DNA of 64,000 bases from Lacunisphaera sp. (GTDB taxonomy: Bacteria; Verrucomicrobiota; Verrucomicrobiia; Opitutales; Opitutaceae). The stretch covers positions 1 through 64,000 of the forward strand of contig JAQSCO010000009.1 in assembly GCA_029945445.1 (NCBI GenBank). Direction: 5' to 3'. The position numbers and the translations under genes are program-made. Position 1 is the stretch's first letter. Each line of letters starts with the position of its first letter. A model generated the notes under the pieces. It saw only the letters and a list, made by a program, of their open reading frames with translations, did not search any database and was not told the DNA's origin. Shown in pieces: positions 16,264 to 24,850 of this stretch.

Positions 16264-17679
16264 TTAGCCGATGGAGATGTCTTCCTCCGGATGACGAATG
16301 TGCCACGGATGCACGGGGCGGGCGAGATAAACCGCCAGAACGAGCGGGCCGACCCGACCGGTAAACATCAGGGTCATCACGATCAATTTGCCGCCGGCCG
16401 TTAGCAGATCCGTGACGCCGGTAGTGAGACCGACCGTGCCGAACGCGGAGACGGCCTCAAAGGCCAGACCTAACCAGCCAGTGGGTGTTGTTGAAGAGGC
16501 TGCCCCCAACTCGGAAAGCATCAAGGCCCCAATGCCCGTGGCGACCGCGGCCACCGCCAGCATGGTGATCATGATGGCGATGCCGATGATGCGGGGGTTG
16601 ATGCTCCGGTGGAAGACCTGCACTGTCTCCTGCCGGAGTAACGCGGCCCGCGCGGTCAGGAATAGCACCGCCAGCGTCACCGTCTTTATGCCACCCGCCA
16701 TGGAGCCCGGAGAGCCGCCGATGAACATTAGAGCCATGCTCACGACCAGGGTCACCGGGTGCATCTTACCGACCTCAACCACATTGAAGCCGGCCGTCCG
16801 GGTCATGGTGGAGTGGAAGGTTGCCCATGTTAACTTTTCCGCAAGAGGCTGGCCGGCTAGGGTATGATTCCATTCAAAGACGAGCGTGGCGGCGGTGCCC
16901 GCGACTATCAGGAGGAGCGAAATCAACGCGGCGAGCTTTGTCTGCAGCGCCATGCGGCCCCTCCGCCGCGGATCACGCTTCCAAAAATAATAGTAGCGCA
17001 GATTGAGCAGCGAAAGCAGGCCGATGCCGCCCGCGATCACGAGCAGATCCACGACGCCGAGCAATATCGCGTCGCCCCGCCAGTGTTGGAGTCCCTCAGG
17101 GAAGATGGAAATCCCCGCATTGCAGAATCCGCTGACGGAATGGAAAACCGCCTGCCAGATTAGGACGAGCGGGTCGGCCGAGGGATTCAGCGCTTGCAGC
17201 CTCGTATAAAGACTGGTGGCCCCGGCGGCTTCACAGAGCGCGACCACCAGACAGCTATAGCGGAACAGTTCCACGGGACGGGAGCGTTGCAAGCGTCCGA
17301 TCGTGGCGGCCACCGCCCCTTCATGGGCCAGCGACAGCCGCTCGCCGCTGAGCATGACCAAGGCGAGGCTGGCGGTCACAATGCCCAGGCCGCCAAGCTG
17401 AATAAGCACGAGAACGATTGCCTGGCCCAATCCGCTCATGTGCAGCGCGACATTGACGGTGGTAAGTCCTGTAACGCAAACCGCGGAGGTGGAGAGAAAG
17501 AAGGCGTCGATCCAGGACAGACTGTGGCCGGAAGCGCGGGCCGCGGGCAGCATCAGCGAGGCAGCTCCCAGGACAATCAGGGCCATGAACCCCAGCGGGA
17601 CCGAGCGCAGGTCCGGATCACTGCGCTGTGGTTGGAAGGCGGAAAGCCACTTGATATTAACGAAGGCGCGCGGGGTCAC
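16264..17679 (-). CDS. ktrB: Ktr/Trk-type potassium transporter, membrane subunit
   Basis: A 471-residue K+ channel-like transporter with four M1-P-M2 repeats. The four selectivity-filter segments are visible: TSAVCVTGLT, HSVSGFCNAGIS, HSTMTRTAGFN and EAVSAFGTVGLTTG, each with the key Gly. The helix-breaking loop FIGGSPGSMAGGIKT in the third repeat matches the gating loop of KtrB/TrkH. The GTG start overlaps the stop of the LapA-like gene as GTGA; the open frame further upstream lies inside other genes. It works with KtrA in K+ uptake during hyperosmotic stress. Confidence 0.93.
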   Translation of the reverse strand: MTPRAFVNIKWLSAFQPQRSDPDLRSVPLGFMALIVLGAASLMLPAARASGHSLSWIDAFFLSTSAVCVTGLTTVNVALHMSGLGQAIVLVLIQLGGLGIVTASLALVMLSGERLSLAHEGAVAATIGRLQRSRPVELFRYSCLVVALCEAAGATSLYTRLQALNPSADPLVLIWQAVFHSVSGFCNAGISIFPEGLQHWRGDAILLGVVDLLVIAGGIGLLSLLNLRYYYFWKRDPRRRGRMALQTKLAALISLLLIVAGTAATLVFEWNHTLAGQPLAEKLTWATFHSTMTRTAGFNVVEVGKMHPVTLVVSMALMFIGGSPGSMAGGIKTVTLAVLFLTARAALLRQETVQVFHRSINPRIIGIAIMITMLAVAAVATGIGALMLSELGAASSTTPTGWLGLAFEAVSAFGTVGLTTGVTDLLTAGGKLIVMTLMFTGRVGPLVLAVYLARPVHPWHIRHPEEDISIG

Positions 17680-17915
17680 GGGGTATCCGGCGTGGTGGGG
17701 GCAAGAGCCGGGCGGGGTTCGCGTCGTGGCCGGCTCCAGGCGCCGATCGCCAGGCCGGCCACCGCGCCGCAAATCGCCGCCAGCAGGATGACCAGCGCCT
17801 GCGACAGGACGAACTGCCACACAAAGAAGCGCACGGTGATCACAGCGGTGTTTTGTACGCTGAACACTGCGACCAGCACCATCAGCACGAGGATGAGTAT
17901 AGTTTTGAGCTTCAT
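17676..17915 (-). CDS. LapA-domain (DUF1049) small membrane protein
   Basis: A 79-residue protein with two hydrophobic helices, about residues 4-24 and 36-58. The pattern SVQNTAVITVRFFVWQF between them is the LapA/DUF1049 signature. The tail is basic and Pro-rich. In enterobacteria LapA works with LapB in LPS assembly control, but small LapA-like proteins also accompany transport genes. Its stop overlaps the ktrB start, so it is translationally coupled to K+ uptake. A role as a KtrB accessory peptide is speculative. Confidence 0.8.
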   Translation of the reverse strand: MKLKTILILVLMVLVAVFSVQNTAVITVRFFVWQFVLSQALVILLAAICGAVAGLAIGAWSRPRREPRPALAPTTPDTP

Positions 17916-17971
17916 CGGAGAGGGAGTCAGAGGCGAAGGCAGGCCGTCGGCAAAGGAAAAGGGCCGCGCGT

Positions 17972-18853
17972 TCAGCCGGTGGGCGGGGCCGGGCGCAGGT
18001 GCACGACGCGCTGGGGGAAGGGTATGTCGATGGCGTTTTCGCGGAGCGCTTTCTCGATGGCAAAGTTGATCTCGCTGCGGAAGCGGCGGGGATTGTGGGC
18101 GCGCTGCTCCGTCCAGACCGCGAGTTCGAAATCCAGGGAGCTGTCGCCGAAGTCGATGAAGAAAACCGCCGGGGCGGGCTCCTTGAGCACATCGGGGTGA
18201 GCTGCGGCCACAGCCTCGAGCGTGCGGCGCACCTTTCCCGTGTCCGAACCGTAGGCCACGCCGATCGGGATGCGGATCCGCACCTTCGGATCGCCGTAAC
18301 TCCAGTTCGTGACGGTGCTGGAGACCAGCTCGGTGTTCGGCACGATCATCGTGATGTTGTCGTTGGTGATGACCGTCGTGCTGCGCAGGTTGATCCGGTG
18401 CACCTTTCCGGCCACTCCGCCGACCTCGATGCGATCGCCGATGGCCACCGGACGCTCAGCGAGCAGGATCAGGCCGCTGACAAAGTTGGCCACGATGTTC
18501 TGAAGGCCGAAGCCGAGGCCGATGCCGAGGGCGCCGGCGATCACGGCCAGAGAGCTCAGGTCCACGCCGTTCACCAGCAGGGCGACGTAGAGCCCCAGGG
18601 TCATGAACGCGAAGCCGAAGAAACGGCTGATGGCGAATTGCAGACCGGGGTCGAAGTGCGTGCGGGCCAGCAGCCGTTTCACCACAAGTTGCCGGAGCAG
18701 CCCGTTGACCAGGACCAGACCGACGATCCAGACCATCAGGTAGATCAGGTTGAGCAGCGTGATCGAGGACTTGCCGAGTTTGAGCAGCGGATGATCGAGG
18801 ACCGAAGGTAATTCGGTCTCGGCGCAAAGGAGGGGCCAGAGGGAGTGGATCAT
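17972..18853 (-). CDS. MscS-family mechanosensitive channel
   Basis: A 293-residue small-conductance mechanosensitive channel. Three hydrophobic helices occupy about residues 30-125. The pore helix and following segment read LGIGLGFGLQNIVANF then SGLILLAERPVAIGDRIEV, the strongest MscS signature. The beta domain (GKVHRINLRSTTVITNDN, VPNTELVSSTVTNWS) and the C-terminal alpha/beta domain complete the fold. These channels release solutes on hypoosmotic shock. It sits between the solute phosphatase and the K+ uptake genes, 12 bases after the phosphatase stop. Confidence 0.93.
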   Translation of the reverse strand: MIHSLWPLLCAETELPSVLDHPLLKLGKSSITLLNLIYLMVWIVGLVLVNGLLRQLVVKRLLARTHFDPGLQFAISRFFGFAFMTLGLYVALLVNGVDLSSLAVIAGALGIGLGFGLQNIVANFVSGLILLAERPVAIGDRIEVGGVAGKVHRINLRSTTVITNDNITMIVPNTELVSSTVTNWSYGDPKVRIRIPIGVAYGSDTGKVRRTLEAVAAAHPDVLKEPAPAVFFIDFGDSSLDFELAVWTEQRAHNPRRFRSEINFAIEKALRENAIDIPFPQRVVHLRPAPPTG

Positions 18854-18865
18854 GGGTGGGCGGGG

Positions 18866-20962
18866 CTATTCATCGCGGGCGGGGTCGGCGCCGACCTCGT
18901 GGCAGGCGCGCAGGAAGGATGCGGCGGACCACGCTTGGTAGGCCTTGCCCATCGGGCGGCCGGTCTGGCCGTGGGCCCATTCGTTGAATTCCCACTCGTG
19001 GTCGCGGCCGAGCTGGTTGAGCTGGGCCAGGCGGACGAGCTCGCGGCAGGCGACCTCGTGGAAACCGAGCCGGTGGATGAAGCGCACCCACATGCCGCCA
19101 ATGAACGGCCAGGCGCCGCCGTTATGATAATGGTGCGGCAAATTGAGCAGATTGACAGTGTAATAGGCGCGCCAGTCGGGATCTCCGGCCTGCACCACGG
19201 GGTAAAGGTTGGCGACGGGCCAGGGTTGGTTGACGCCGACGCCCCACATGAAGCGGAAGGCCGTGCGCGCGCGGTCCACGTCGAGCACATTCATCAGGAA
19301 GGCGAGGATGTTGCCGTAGGTGTCGCAGCGCCAGTTGAAGGCGAACGGAGTGATCTCAGCCAAAAGATATTGGGTGTCGCCGAGGTTGCTCTGGCGGTTG
19401 GCGAAACGATTCAAGGCGGGTTGGGCATCGCCGGGTGCGGGCATGGTCGTAGGCCAGAAGACATCGAGCAACCGGCTGCGGATCTTTTGCGACCAGCGCA
19501 GGTAGTCCGCGGCGCGCTCAAACTGACCCATCAGCTCAAGAATGCGGCCGTAGCAGACATTGGCGCGGAACCAGAGCACTTCGTCATAGAGCACATTGTA
19601 ACTGCGGCCGAACAGGTCCGTCCAGTCGCCCGCTTCGGGAATCTCCAGCAAGCCGTCGTTGTTGCTGTCCTGCGCACTGAGCCAGTTCATGATTGATTGC
19701 AGGCGGTCGGCATGGCGGTAGAGCAGCGAGTGATCGCCGGTGCGTTGCGCGAAATTGTAGAGCGCGATGATGACCCAAAGCCCGCTGTCGATTGAAGCGA
19801 TGTTGCCTACGCCCGAATACTCCGGCTTGCCGTCATCGATGCGGACGTTCGCCGGTATCTGACCGTTGGGCGAGGTCGCCGCCAGAAGCGTTTCCAGCGT
19901 TTGAATCTGCGCTGCCCGGATGTCTTCGTCGTCGAGGTGCAGGGTATTCCAGACGGTGATGGCACCGTCGCGGGCCCAGACGCTGCGGTAGTTGGCGTCG
20001 GTGCCGGTGACGGTATTGTCGGTGAGGGAGCAGGCGGAGAAACCCAGCGGGGTGATATTCTTACGGAGAGTGGCGAGGGCCTTTTCGTATCCGGTGGTGA
20101 GGAAGGATTTCTCCTTGTCGGTGAGCGTGCCGAGTTTGGTGCCGGTGAAGAGCATCCGGAAGCCCGGTTCCATGTCGGCGCGCTTGAGCCGGGTTTTCTC
20201 CTTGGTGGGAATCAGGCAGACGACTCCGTGGTGACAGAGCCCGTCGAGCACACCATCGGCGAGAATCTGCCGGGAACTGAAGGTGGGAATATCGACCGTG
20301 GCCTCGTAGAGTTCGGGCAAAGCATTTTCGACCACAATCCCGCGAACGCCGGGCAGGCGAAACATGCTCGCATCGTTGCCGGTATCACCGGCGACCAGCA
20401 CGGCGTCGAGTGGCACCTTGAGCCGTTCGCACAGCCAGGCGAGGGCGCCACCCTTGGTGGCGTTGCGTGGGAGCACGTCGAGGTCGCGGGCGCTGGAGTA
20501 AACAATGTTTACCTCCAGTCCGGCGTCCTTGAGCTGCTGGCGCAACTGGCGGATGGCGCCTCGCGGCGCCCGGTCCAGGAACCACGAGGATTTGAATTCG
20601 TTTTGGAATTCGTCCGGCTGGGGTGTGACGCCCGGAAACCGGCTGACCAGTTCGCACACCCGCGCCAGGTCCCAGCCGCTGCGCAGGTGAGCATGGAACT
20701 CTTCCAGCATGACACGCTGACGTGCATCATAAATCTGGGTGCCCACGCCGCCGATGTAGTAGTCCGCTTCGGGCAGCGTGCCGCTGTCCACGAAACGGTG
20801 CAGATCATCCACCAGCCGGCCGCTGTTGTAAACCAGCAGCGGTCGCGCCGCCGGGTTGAGCAGCGTCCAGACCGTCTTGAATCGAGCGGTCGACTCGGGA
20901 TTTCCCAGCAACGTGCCATCGAGGTCCGAACTGAAAAGTCGAATGGGGGCCGGGATATTCAT
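18866..20962 (-). CDS. HAD sugar phosphatase fused to six-hairpin glycosidase-like domain
   Basis: A 698-residue fusion. Residues 1-250 form a HAD-IIB phosphatase close to sucrose-/mannosylfructose-phosphate phosphatases: SSDLDGTLLGN (nucleophile Asp), LLVYNSGRLVDDL, FKSSWFL, YSSARDLDVLPRNATKGGAL and VAGDTGNDASMF. Residues about 290-690 resemble six-hairpin glycosidases such as neutral invertases (GH100) or amylo-1,6-glucosidases: RSVWARDGAITVWN, SIDSGLWVIIALYNF, EIPEAGDWTDLFGRSYNVLY and NLPHHYHNGGAWPF. One polypeptide may thus complete synthesis of a disaccharide and also degrade it. It starts 3 bases after the uspA stop. The glycosidase substrate is not established. Confidence 0.82.
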   Translation of the reverse strand: MNIPAPIRLFSSDLDGTLLGNPESTARFKTVWTLLNPAARPLLVYNSGRLVDDLHRFVDSGTLPEADYYIGGVGTQIYDARQRVMLEEFHAHLRSGWDLARVCELVSRFPGVTPQPDEFQNEFKSSWFLDRAPRGAIRQLRQQLKDAGLEVNIVYSSARDLDVLPRNATKGGALAWLCERLKVPLDAVLVAGDTGNDASMFRLPGVRGIVVENALPELYEATVDIPTFSSRQILADGVLDGLCHHGVVCLIPTKEKTRLKRADMEPGFRMLFTGTKLGTLTDKEKSFLTTGYEKALATLRKNITPLGFSACSLTDNTVTGTDANYRSVWARDGAITVWNTLHLDDEDIRAAQIQTLETLLAATSPNGQIPANVRIDDGKPEYSGVGNIASIDSGLWVIIALYNFAQRTGDHSLLYRHADRLQSIMNWLSAQDSNNDGLLEIPEAGDWTDLFGRSYNVLYDEVLWFRANVCYGRILELMGQFERAADYLRWSQKIRSRLLDVFWPTTMPAPGDAQPALNRFANRQSNLGDTQYLLAEITPFAFNWRCDTYGNILAFLMNVLDVDRARTAFRFMWGVGVNQPWPVANLYPVVQAGDPDWRAYYTVNLLNLPHHYHNGGAWPFIGGMWVRFIHRLGFHEVACRELVRLAQLNQLGRDHEWEFNEWAHGQTGRPMGKAYQAWSAASFLRACHEVGADPARDE

Positions 20963-20965
20963 GCC

Positions 20966-21439
20966 TCAGCGCCGTCGGACCGACATTACCGGGCAATTAG
21001 CATGCCTCACGATGTGTTCGGCGGTGCTGCCGACGAGCACCCGCTTGAGCCCGGTTCTCCCTTTGGTGGTAAGCACGATCAGGTCGATGTTGTTCTTCGC
21101 CGCTAGAGTCAGGATCGCCTCGGCGGGATTGCCAGTCAGCACGGCGTTGCCGGCGCGAAGGCGCGGAGGGAGGAGGCCGCTCATTTCTCCTAGGCGCTTA
21201 ATCGCCGTGTGCCGGAGGCGCGCCGACTTGGCCAGGTCGGCTTTGGCCTTGGAGGGTAGCACATGGACGAGATGGATACGGGCGGAGAATTTCTGCGCCA
21301 GTGGTATCGCATAGCGCAAGGCCTGCCTAGATTTTCCGGAGAAATCCAAAGGCACGAGGAGGTGGAGAAGGCGGGGATAGGAGGCCTTGACGCGGCCCAT
21401 CACGGCGGGCGATGTCATTTCAGTGGCAGAGATTTTCAT
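20966..21439 (-). CDS. Universal stress protein, UspA family
   Basis: A 157-residue UspA-fold protein. Strand 1 is HLLVPLDFSGKSRQAL. The ATP-binding signature is complete: TGNPAEAIL, then TKGRTGLKRVLVGSTAEHIV, matching the G-x2-G-x9-G-S/T pattern, followed by RHANCPVMSV. The start is set at MKISATEMTS; the upstream extension is Arg-rich shadow sequence of the glycosyltransferase. It lies between the synthase and phosphatase genes, suggesting stress-responsive control of solute metabolism. Confidence 0.88.
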   Translation of the reverse strand: MKISATEMTSPAVMGRVKASYPRLLHLLVPLDFSGKSRQALRYAIPLAQKFSARIHLVHVLPSKAKADLAKSARLRHTAIKRLGEMSGLLPPRLRAGNAVLTGNPAEAILTLAAKNNIDLIVLTTKGRTGLKRVLVGSTAEHIVRHANCPVMSVRRR

Positions 21440-21486
21440 GTGGATTGAGGGCGGTTGACGGAGTGAAGGACGGTGCAGGACGCGCC

Positions 21487-22830
21487 TCAATCGCCGTCGT
21501 TCCATGGCTCGTCCCATTCGTTGTCGGTGAACGCCAGCGCGGTGGCCCGTTCCTCGATGAGGCTGATGAGCTGCTGGGCGATGCCGGTCCAAGTGAAGAG
21601 GCTGCGGGCCTTGTGCGCACCCATGCGGGAGAGCCGGATTGAAAGCCGCGGGTGCTTGAGCACTTTCACGATGGCGATGCCGAGGTCTTCCTTGTCGAAC
21701 GGGTCGGCGTAGAGCGCGTGGCGGCCGAAGGTGACGGCGCGATAGAGGCCGCCCTGCGTGGTGATGACGGTCGGGGTGCCGCAGGCCATGGCCTCGATGG
21801 CGGTCATGCCGAAAGGCTCATAGCGACTACTCAGCACGAAGACATCGGCGGCGCGATAGTGATCGGCTAGGTCGGCGTCGGCGACGAAGCCGGAGAACTT
21901 GACTCGCCCGGCCAATCCCAGGGCGGTGGCCTGGGACTTGAGCTCGTCGAGAATCTTTTGCTCAGCCGGATTGAGGGAGGTGCCGCCGACGGCGAGATGA
22001 AGACAGGCGTCGGGCAGGCGCGAGGCCGCGATGGAAAAGGCGTCGATCAGCAGGTCGTAGCCCTTGTTGCGGGCGAGCCGGCCGATGGCGAGGACGACCT
22101 TCCCCTCGAAGCCGAGCCGCTGCCGGATGGCATTGCGGGAGGCGGCGCTCATGGAGTAGAACCGGTTGTCGTCGTAGCCGGGCGGGATCATGTGGACCTG
22201 CTCCGGCGGGGCGCTGTAGTCGTTCACGATCATGTCTACCTGCGGCGGGGTGGTGGCGATGACCTCGTCGCAATTCCGATAGAGCAGCGTCTCCTCGTTG
22301 ATCCGCTGGGCGAAGTTATATTTCTTCTCGAAGACCGCGGCGTCGTCCGGGTAATCCTTCTCCATCAGTTGCTTTTTCCAGAGGCCGAGCGAGTGCGGCG
22401 TGTGGACGTGCGGCACATCGAGCGCTTCGGCGAGCCGCTGCGTGGCAAAGCCGGCATCCCAGTAGTGGCTGTTGAAGAACTGATATTTGAGTCCGTGCTG
22501 CTTGATGAAACGCAGGGCATTCTCCGACCATTCGCCGAGGTGGCGGACGAGGTATTCCTTGTCGAGAAAGTTGGGCCCGCCACAGGGCACGCGGAGGACG
22601 CGAACCCGATCATTGATCACATCCATCTCGGGCTGGTCCTCGAAGCGGCGGGTCCAGATGTCCACCTCGAAGCCGAGTTGGGCGAGTTTCTTGGACAGTT
22701 CGAGGACGTAGACGACCTGGCCGCCGGTGTCGGCTTTCCCGAGCGGCGGATCGGCGGCGACATAGCCATGGGTGGAGACCATACCGATGCGAGGTAGCGA
22801 ACTTGTGGGGAACAAAATGTCTGTGCTCAT
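21487..22830 (-). CDS. GT4 glycosyltransferase, sucrose-/mannosylfructose-phosphate synthase-like
   Basis: A 447-residue GT-B retaining glycosyltransferase. The N-terminal motif STHGYVAADPPLGKADTGGQ then VVYVLELSKKL is characteristic of sucrose synthase, sucrose-phosphate synthase and bacterial mannosylfructose-phosphate synthase. The sugar-nucleotide half has IGRLARNKGYDLLIDAF and the EX7E region SRYEPFGMTAIEAMACGTP. The overall pattern is nearest, from memory, to mannosylfructose-phosphate synthase, and the downstream HAD domain also fits that pathway's phosphatase. Start MSTDILFPTS is chosen; upstream codons are low-complexity. It is the first gene of the operon. Donor (GDP-Man, UDP-Glc or ADP-Glc) is undetermined. 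Confidence 0.86.
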   Translation of the reverse strand: MSTDILFPTSSLPRIGMVSTHGYVAADPPLGKADTGGQVVYVLELSKKLAQLGFEVDIWTRRFEDQPEMDVINDRVRVLRVPCGGPNFLDKEYLVRHLGEWSENALRFIKQHGLKYQFFNSHYWDAGFATQRLAEALDVPHVHTPHSLGLWKKQLMEKDYPDDAAVFEKKYNFAQRINEETLLYRNCDEVIATTPPQVDMIVNDYSAPPEQVHMIPPGYDDNRFYSMSAASRNAIRQRLGFEGKVVLAIGRLARNKGYDLLIDAFSIAASRLPDACLHLAVGGTSLNPAEQKILDELKSQATALGLAGRVKFSGFVADADLADHYRAADVFVLSSRYEPFGMTAIEAMACGTPTVITTQGGLYRAVTFGRHALYADPFDKEDLGIAIVKVLKHPRLSIRLSRMGAHKARSLFTWTGIAQQLISLIEERATALAFTDNEWDEPWNDGD

Positions 22831-22899
22831 GGTGGTAGCGTTGTCCGGCAGCAGTGAATTGCTGCCCCTGAACGGTGGCAGATTGCCGGAGAACGAGTC

Positions 22900-22956
22900 A
22901 TTGTCCTCGAATGCGCGAGTGACGTGCAACCGCCGCCCCCTGACAATTTGTTCAGA
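22900..22956 (-). promoter_or_regulatory. Candidate promoter of the osmolyte operon with third 17-bp box
   Basis: On the minus strand, a weak -35-like TTGCAC (22924-22929) and -10-like GACAAT (22900-22905) are separated by 18 bases. Directly upstream, 22940-22956 read on the plus strand gives CTGACAATTTGTTCAGA, matching the box at 10897 at 14 of 17 positions. The position suits an activator site. The promoter call itself is weak; the box is the stronger signal. Confidence 0.45.
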
Positions 22957-22973
22957 AACCAACACGCGCCGGC

Positions 22974-23609
22974 TCAGGTGGGCTCTCGCTGCCACCAATC
23001 CGAGCGCAGCAGGCCCCACTCGGATTCGCGCCGTGCCTCCAGCCGGAAAGCCTGCGCACAAAGTGATTCATCTGGCGGTGTTAAGCGTCTGGCCGGAAGA
23101 CCGACGGTCATGCCGAAGAAACCATACATGAGCGCATGTACGGCGCGAGCCCGCCAGTGAGCCAGTCCCTGCGGCGGCACCGCGAAATCGGAGACAAGCC
23201 AGACCGCGTCAGGCGCTGCACAGGCAGCCAGCTTGGCAATCACGGCGGCCAATTGGTCGGGCGGAAAGCAATCAAGGAAGAAGCAGGTCACGATCGCATC
23301 GTATTTTTCCCGCGGCGGCGTCCACGCCAGCACATCGGCGCATTGCCATTGAATCCGCGGCGCCGCAGCGCCGATCCTTTGCTGGGCGCGCGCCAGCATT
23401 CGCGGACTCGCCTCGACGCAAGTCAACTGGGCACCCGGGAAGCGTTTTGCGCAAGCCTCCGCAAATCGTCCATGGCCCTCGCCAACGCTCAGAATTCGCC
23501 GGCACCCACGCAATTCCTGCAACCAGGCGGTGCGAACCTGCTGTAATTTCTCACCGGCTGTGAATGTCTCCAGCCAATCGTAATGCGGGGCCAGCCGGTC
23601 AAAATTCAT
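22974..23609 (-). CDS. Class I SAM-dependent methyltransferase
   Basis: A 211-residue methyltransferase. FDRLAPHYDWLETFT at the N-terminus is typical of UbiE/small-molecule methyltransferases. SAM motif I is ILSVGEGHGRFAEACA and the acidic strand-2 end is VEASPRMLARAQ; later motifs include YDAIVTCFFLDCF. The ATG at 23609 overlaps the stop of the upstream membrane-protein gene as ATGA, favouring it over a start 4 codons earlier. The substrate is unknown; the TFTAGEKLQQVR loop resembles lipid or quinone methyltransferases. Confidence 0.8.
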   Translation of the reverse strand: MNFDRLAPHYDWLETFTAGEKLQQVRTAWLQELRGCRRILSVGEGHGRFAEACAKRFPGAQLTCVEASPRMLARAQQRIGAAAPRIQWQCADVLAWTPPREKYDAIVTCFFLDCFPPDQLAAVIAKLAACAAPDAVWLVSDFAVPPQGLAHWRARAVHALMYGFFGMTVGLPARRLTPPDESLCAQAFRLEARRESEWGLLRSDWWQREPT

Positions 23610-23965
23610 GTGAGCTGCCAAATCAGTCCGGACAGCAACGCTCCCCCAGTGTAGGCAACGATATCCCAGGGATCGCCTGTAGCTCGGGAGAAGAGGTGCG
23701 GGGCGACAACCTCAGCCGCCACTGACCAAACGGCCAGATGGAGGGAAATTTCGCCCCAGCGCGGGCGCTTGTCATCCGTGCGCAAGCCGAGGCGGCGTTG
23801 GATCCAGAGCATGAGTGGCAACGCCGCGGGAATCAGCAGACAGTCAGCAAAATAGCCGCGCAGGAAAAGACCCTTGAGTGCGAATGGCACCAGCCAGCGG
23901 TTCATCGCGTAGCAGGCGCACGCGATCGCGCACACCGGATCGCGGGCGTAGCCGAACTTTTTCAC
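23606..23965 (-). CDS. Small integral membrane protein of unknown function
   Basis: A 119-residue protein with a GTG start. Hydrophobic segments at about residues 10-30, 38-55, 75-92 and 100-118 suggest three or four helices. I do not recognise the family. Its GTG overlaps the stop of a 30-codon ORF, and its stop overlaps the methyltransferase start, so three genes are translationally coupled. The conserved-looking N-terminus (KKFGYARDPVC) and the pairing with a methyltransferase hint at a membrane-lipid or small-molecule role, but this is speculation. Confidence 0.65.
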   Translation of the reverse strand: MKKFGYARDPVCAIACACYAMNRWLVPFALKGLFLRGYFADCLLIPAALPLMLWIQRRLGLRTDDKRPRWGEISLHLAVWSVAAEVVAPHLFSRATGDPWDIVAYTGGALLSGLIWQLT

Positions 23966-24054
23966 AGCAGCGCGGCGATCGCCAGACCGGCCCCGAAGGC
24001 CAGGAGGATTTTCAGCGTTAGGTTTGTGTAGGGACCGGAAGGAATCGGAAACAT
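23962..24054 (-). CDS. 30-residue hydrophobic peptide ORF
   Basis: An ATG-initiated ORF of 30 codons encodes a short polar start (MFPIPSGPYTN) and one hydrophobic helix (LTLKILLAFGAGLAIAALL). Its TGA overlaps the GTG of the next gene as GTGA, the same coupling used by confirmed genes here. It may be a single-span membrane microprotein or simply a coupling leader. No clear ribosome binding site precedes it. Confidence 0.45.
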   Translation of the reverse strand: MFPIPSGPYTNLTLKILLAFGAGLAIAALL

Positions 24055-24093
24055 CGTGAGCTATGCTACGGGTTATTGCGCGGGGTGCAACGG

Positions 24094-24850
24094 TCAGTCC
24101 TGCTGGTTCTGGGCGAAGTTCATCTGATTGCGCAGGATGTCATGCAGAGTGATGACCGCGTTCACGCCGCCATTCTTTCCGACTATGATGACCAGTCCGC
24201 TGGGCGAGTCGACGATCTTGGCCGCCACTTCACGCACCGGGGTGGCCGGGGTGCAGGTGACCGCTGGTTCCAGCCGCGGCGGGCGGGACTCCGCCAAGGC
24301 ATCGGTTGCCTCCTTGCGGGTCAACACTCCGGTGAGACTGCCGTCCACGACAACGGGAAAACGGTCGTGGGTATGGCCGGCCATGAAGGCACGCAGTGCG
24401 TCCGGGGCGAGGTCCGTGATGACCACCGGGGAGAAATTGGCGATCCTTGCTGAGGGCAGTTCCATCCAGGTTCGGAGGCTGCGCGGCGGCACGAGTCGCT
24501 CCACGTGCTGGCCGTCCTGCGCGAGCACTTCCTCGTAGAAACTCTCGTGGGCCAGTTTCCGGCTGATCATCTGGCTGACCAACGCGCCGATCATAAGGGC
24601 GGGCACCAAGGCAAACTCGTGCGTCATCTCGAACACGATCAAGATGCCGGTGACGGGGGCCCGCACGACCGCGCCAAGGCAGGCACACATGCCAACGACG
24701 GCGAGGGTGACGTGATCAGCGGGGGTGAGCGGCAGAAAACGGCCGACGCCGGCGGCGACGGCCGCGCCAGCCATGCCGCCAAAAAATAGCGTGGGGGCAA
24801 AGATGCCACCGCAACCACCCAGTCCGTAGCACACCGCAGTGGCCTGAGAT
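24094..24850 (-). pseudogene. 5'-truncated ClC chloride channel with CBS pair
   Basis: The remaining frame encodes the second half of a ClC channel/antiporter. GLGGCGGIFAPTLFFGG is the anion-pathway motif GxFxP, normally about 350 residues into the protein, and is followed by MCACLGAVVRAPVTGILI and GALVSQMISRKL, then two CBS domains (RFPVVVDGSLTGVLTRKEA; GVNAVITLHDIL). Upstream the frame reads ATAVCYG, matching ClC, but homology then stops and an in-frame stop follows with no ATG. About half of the membrane domain is therefore missing, so the gene is probably non-functional. Confidence 0.75.
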
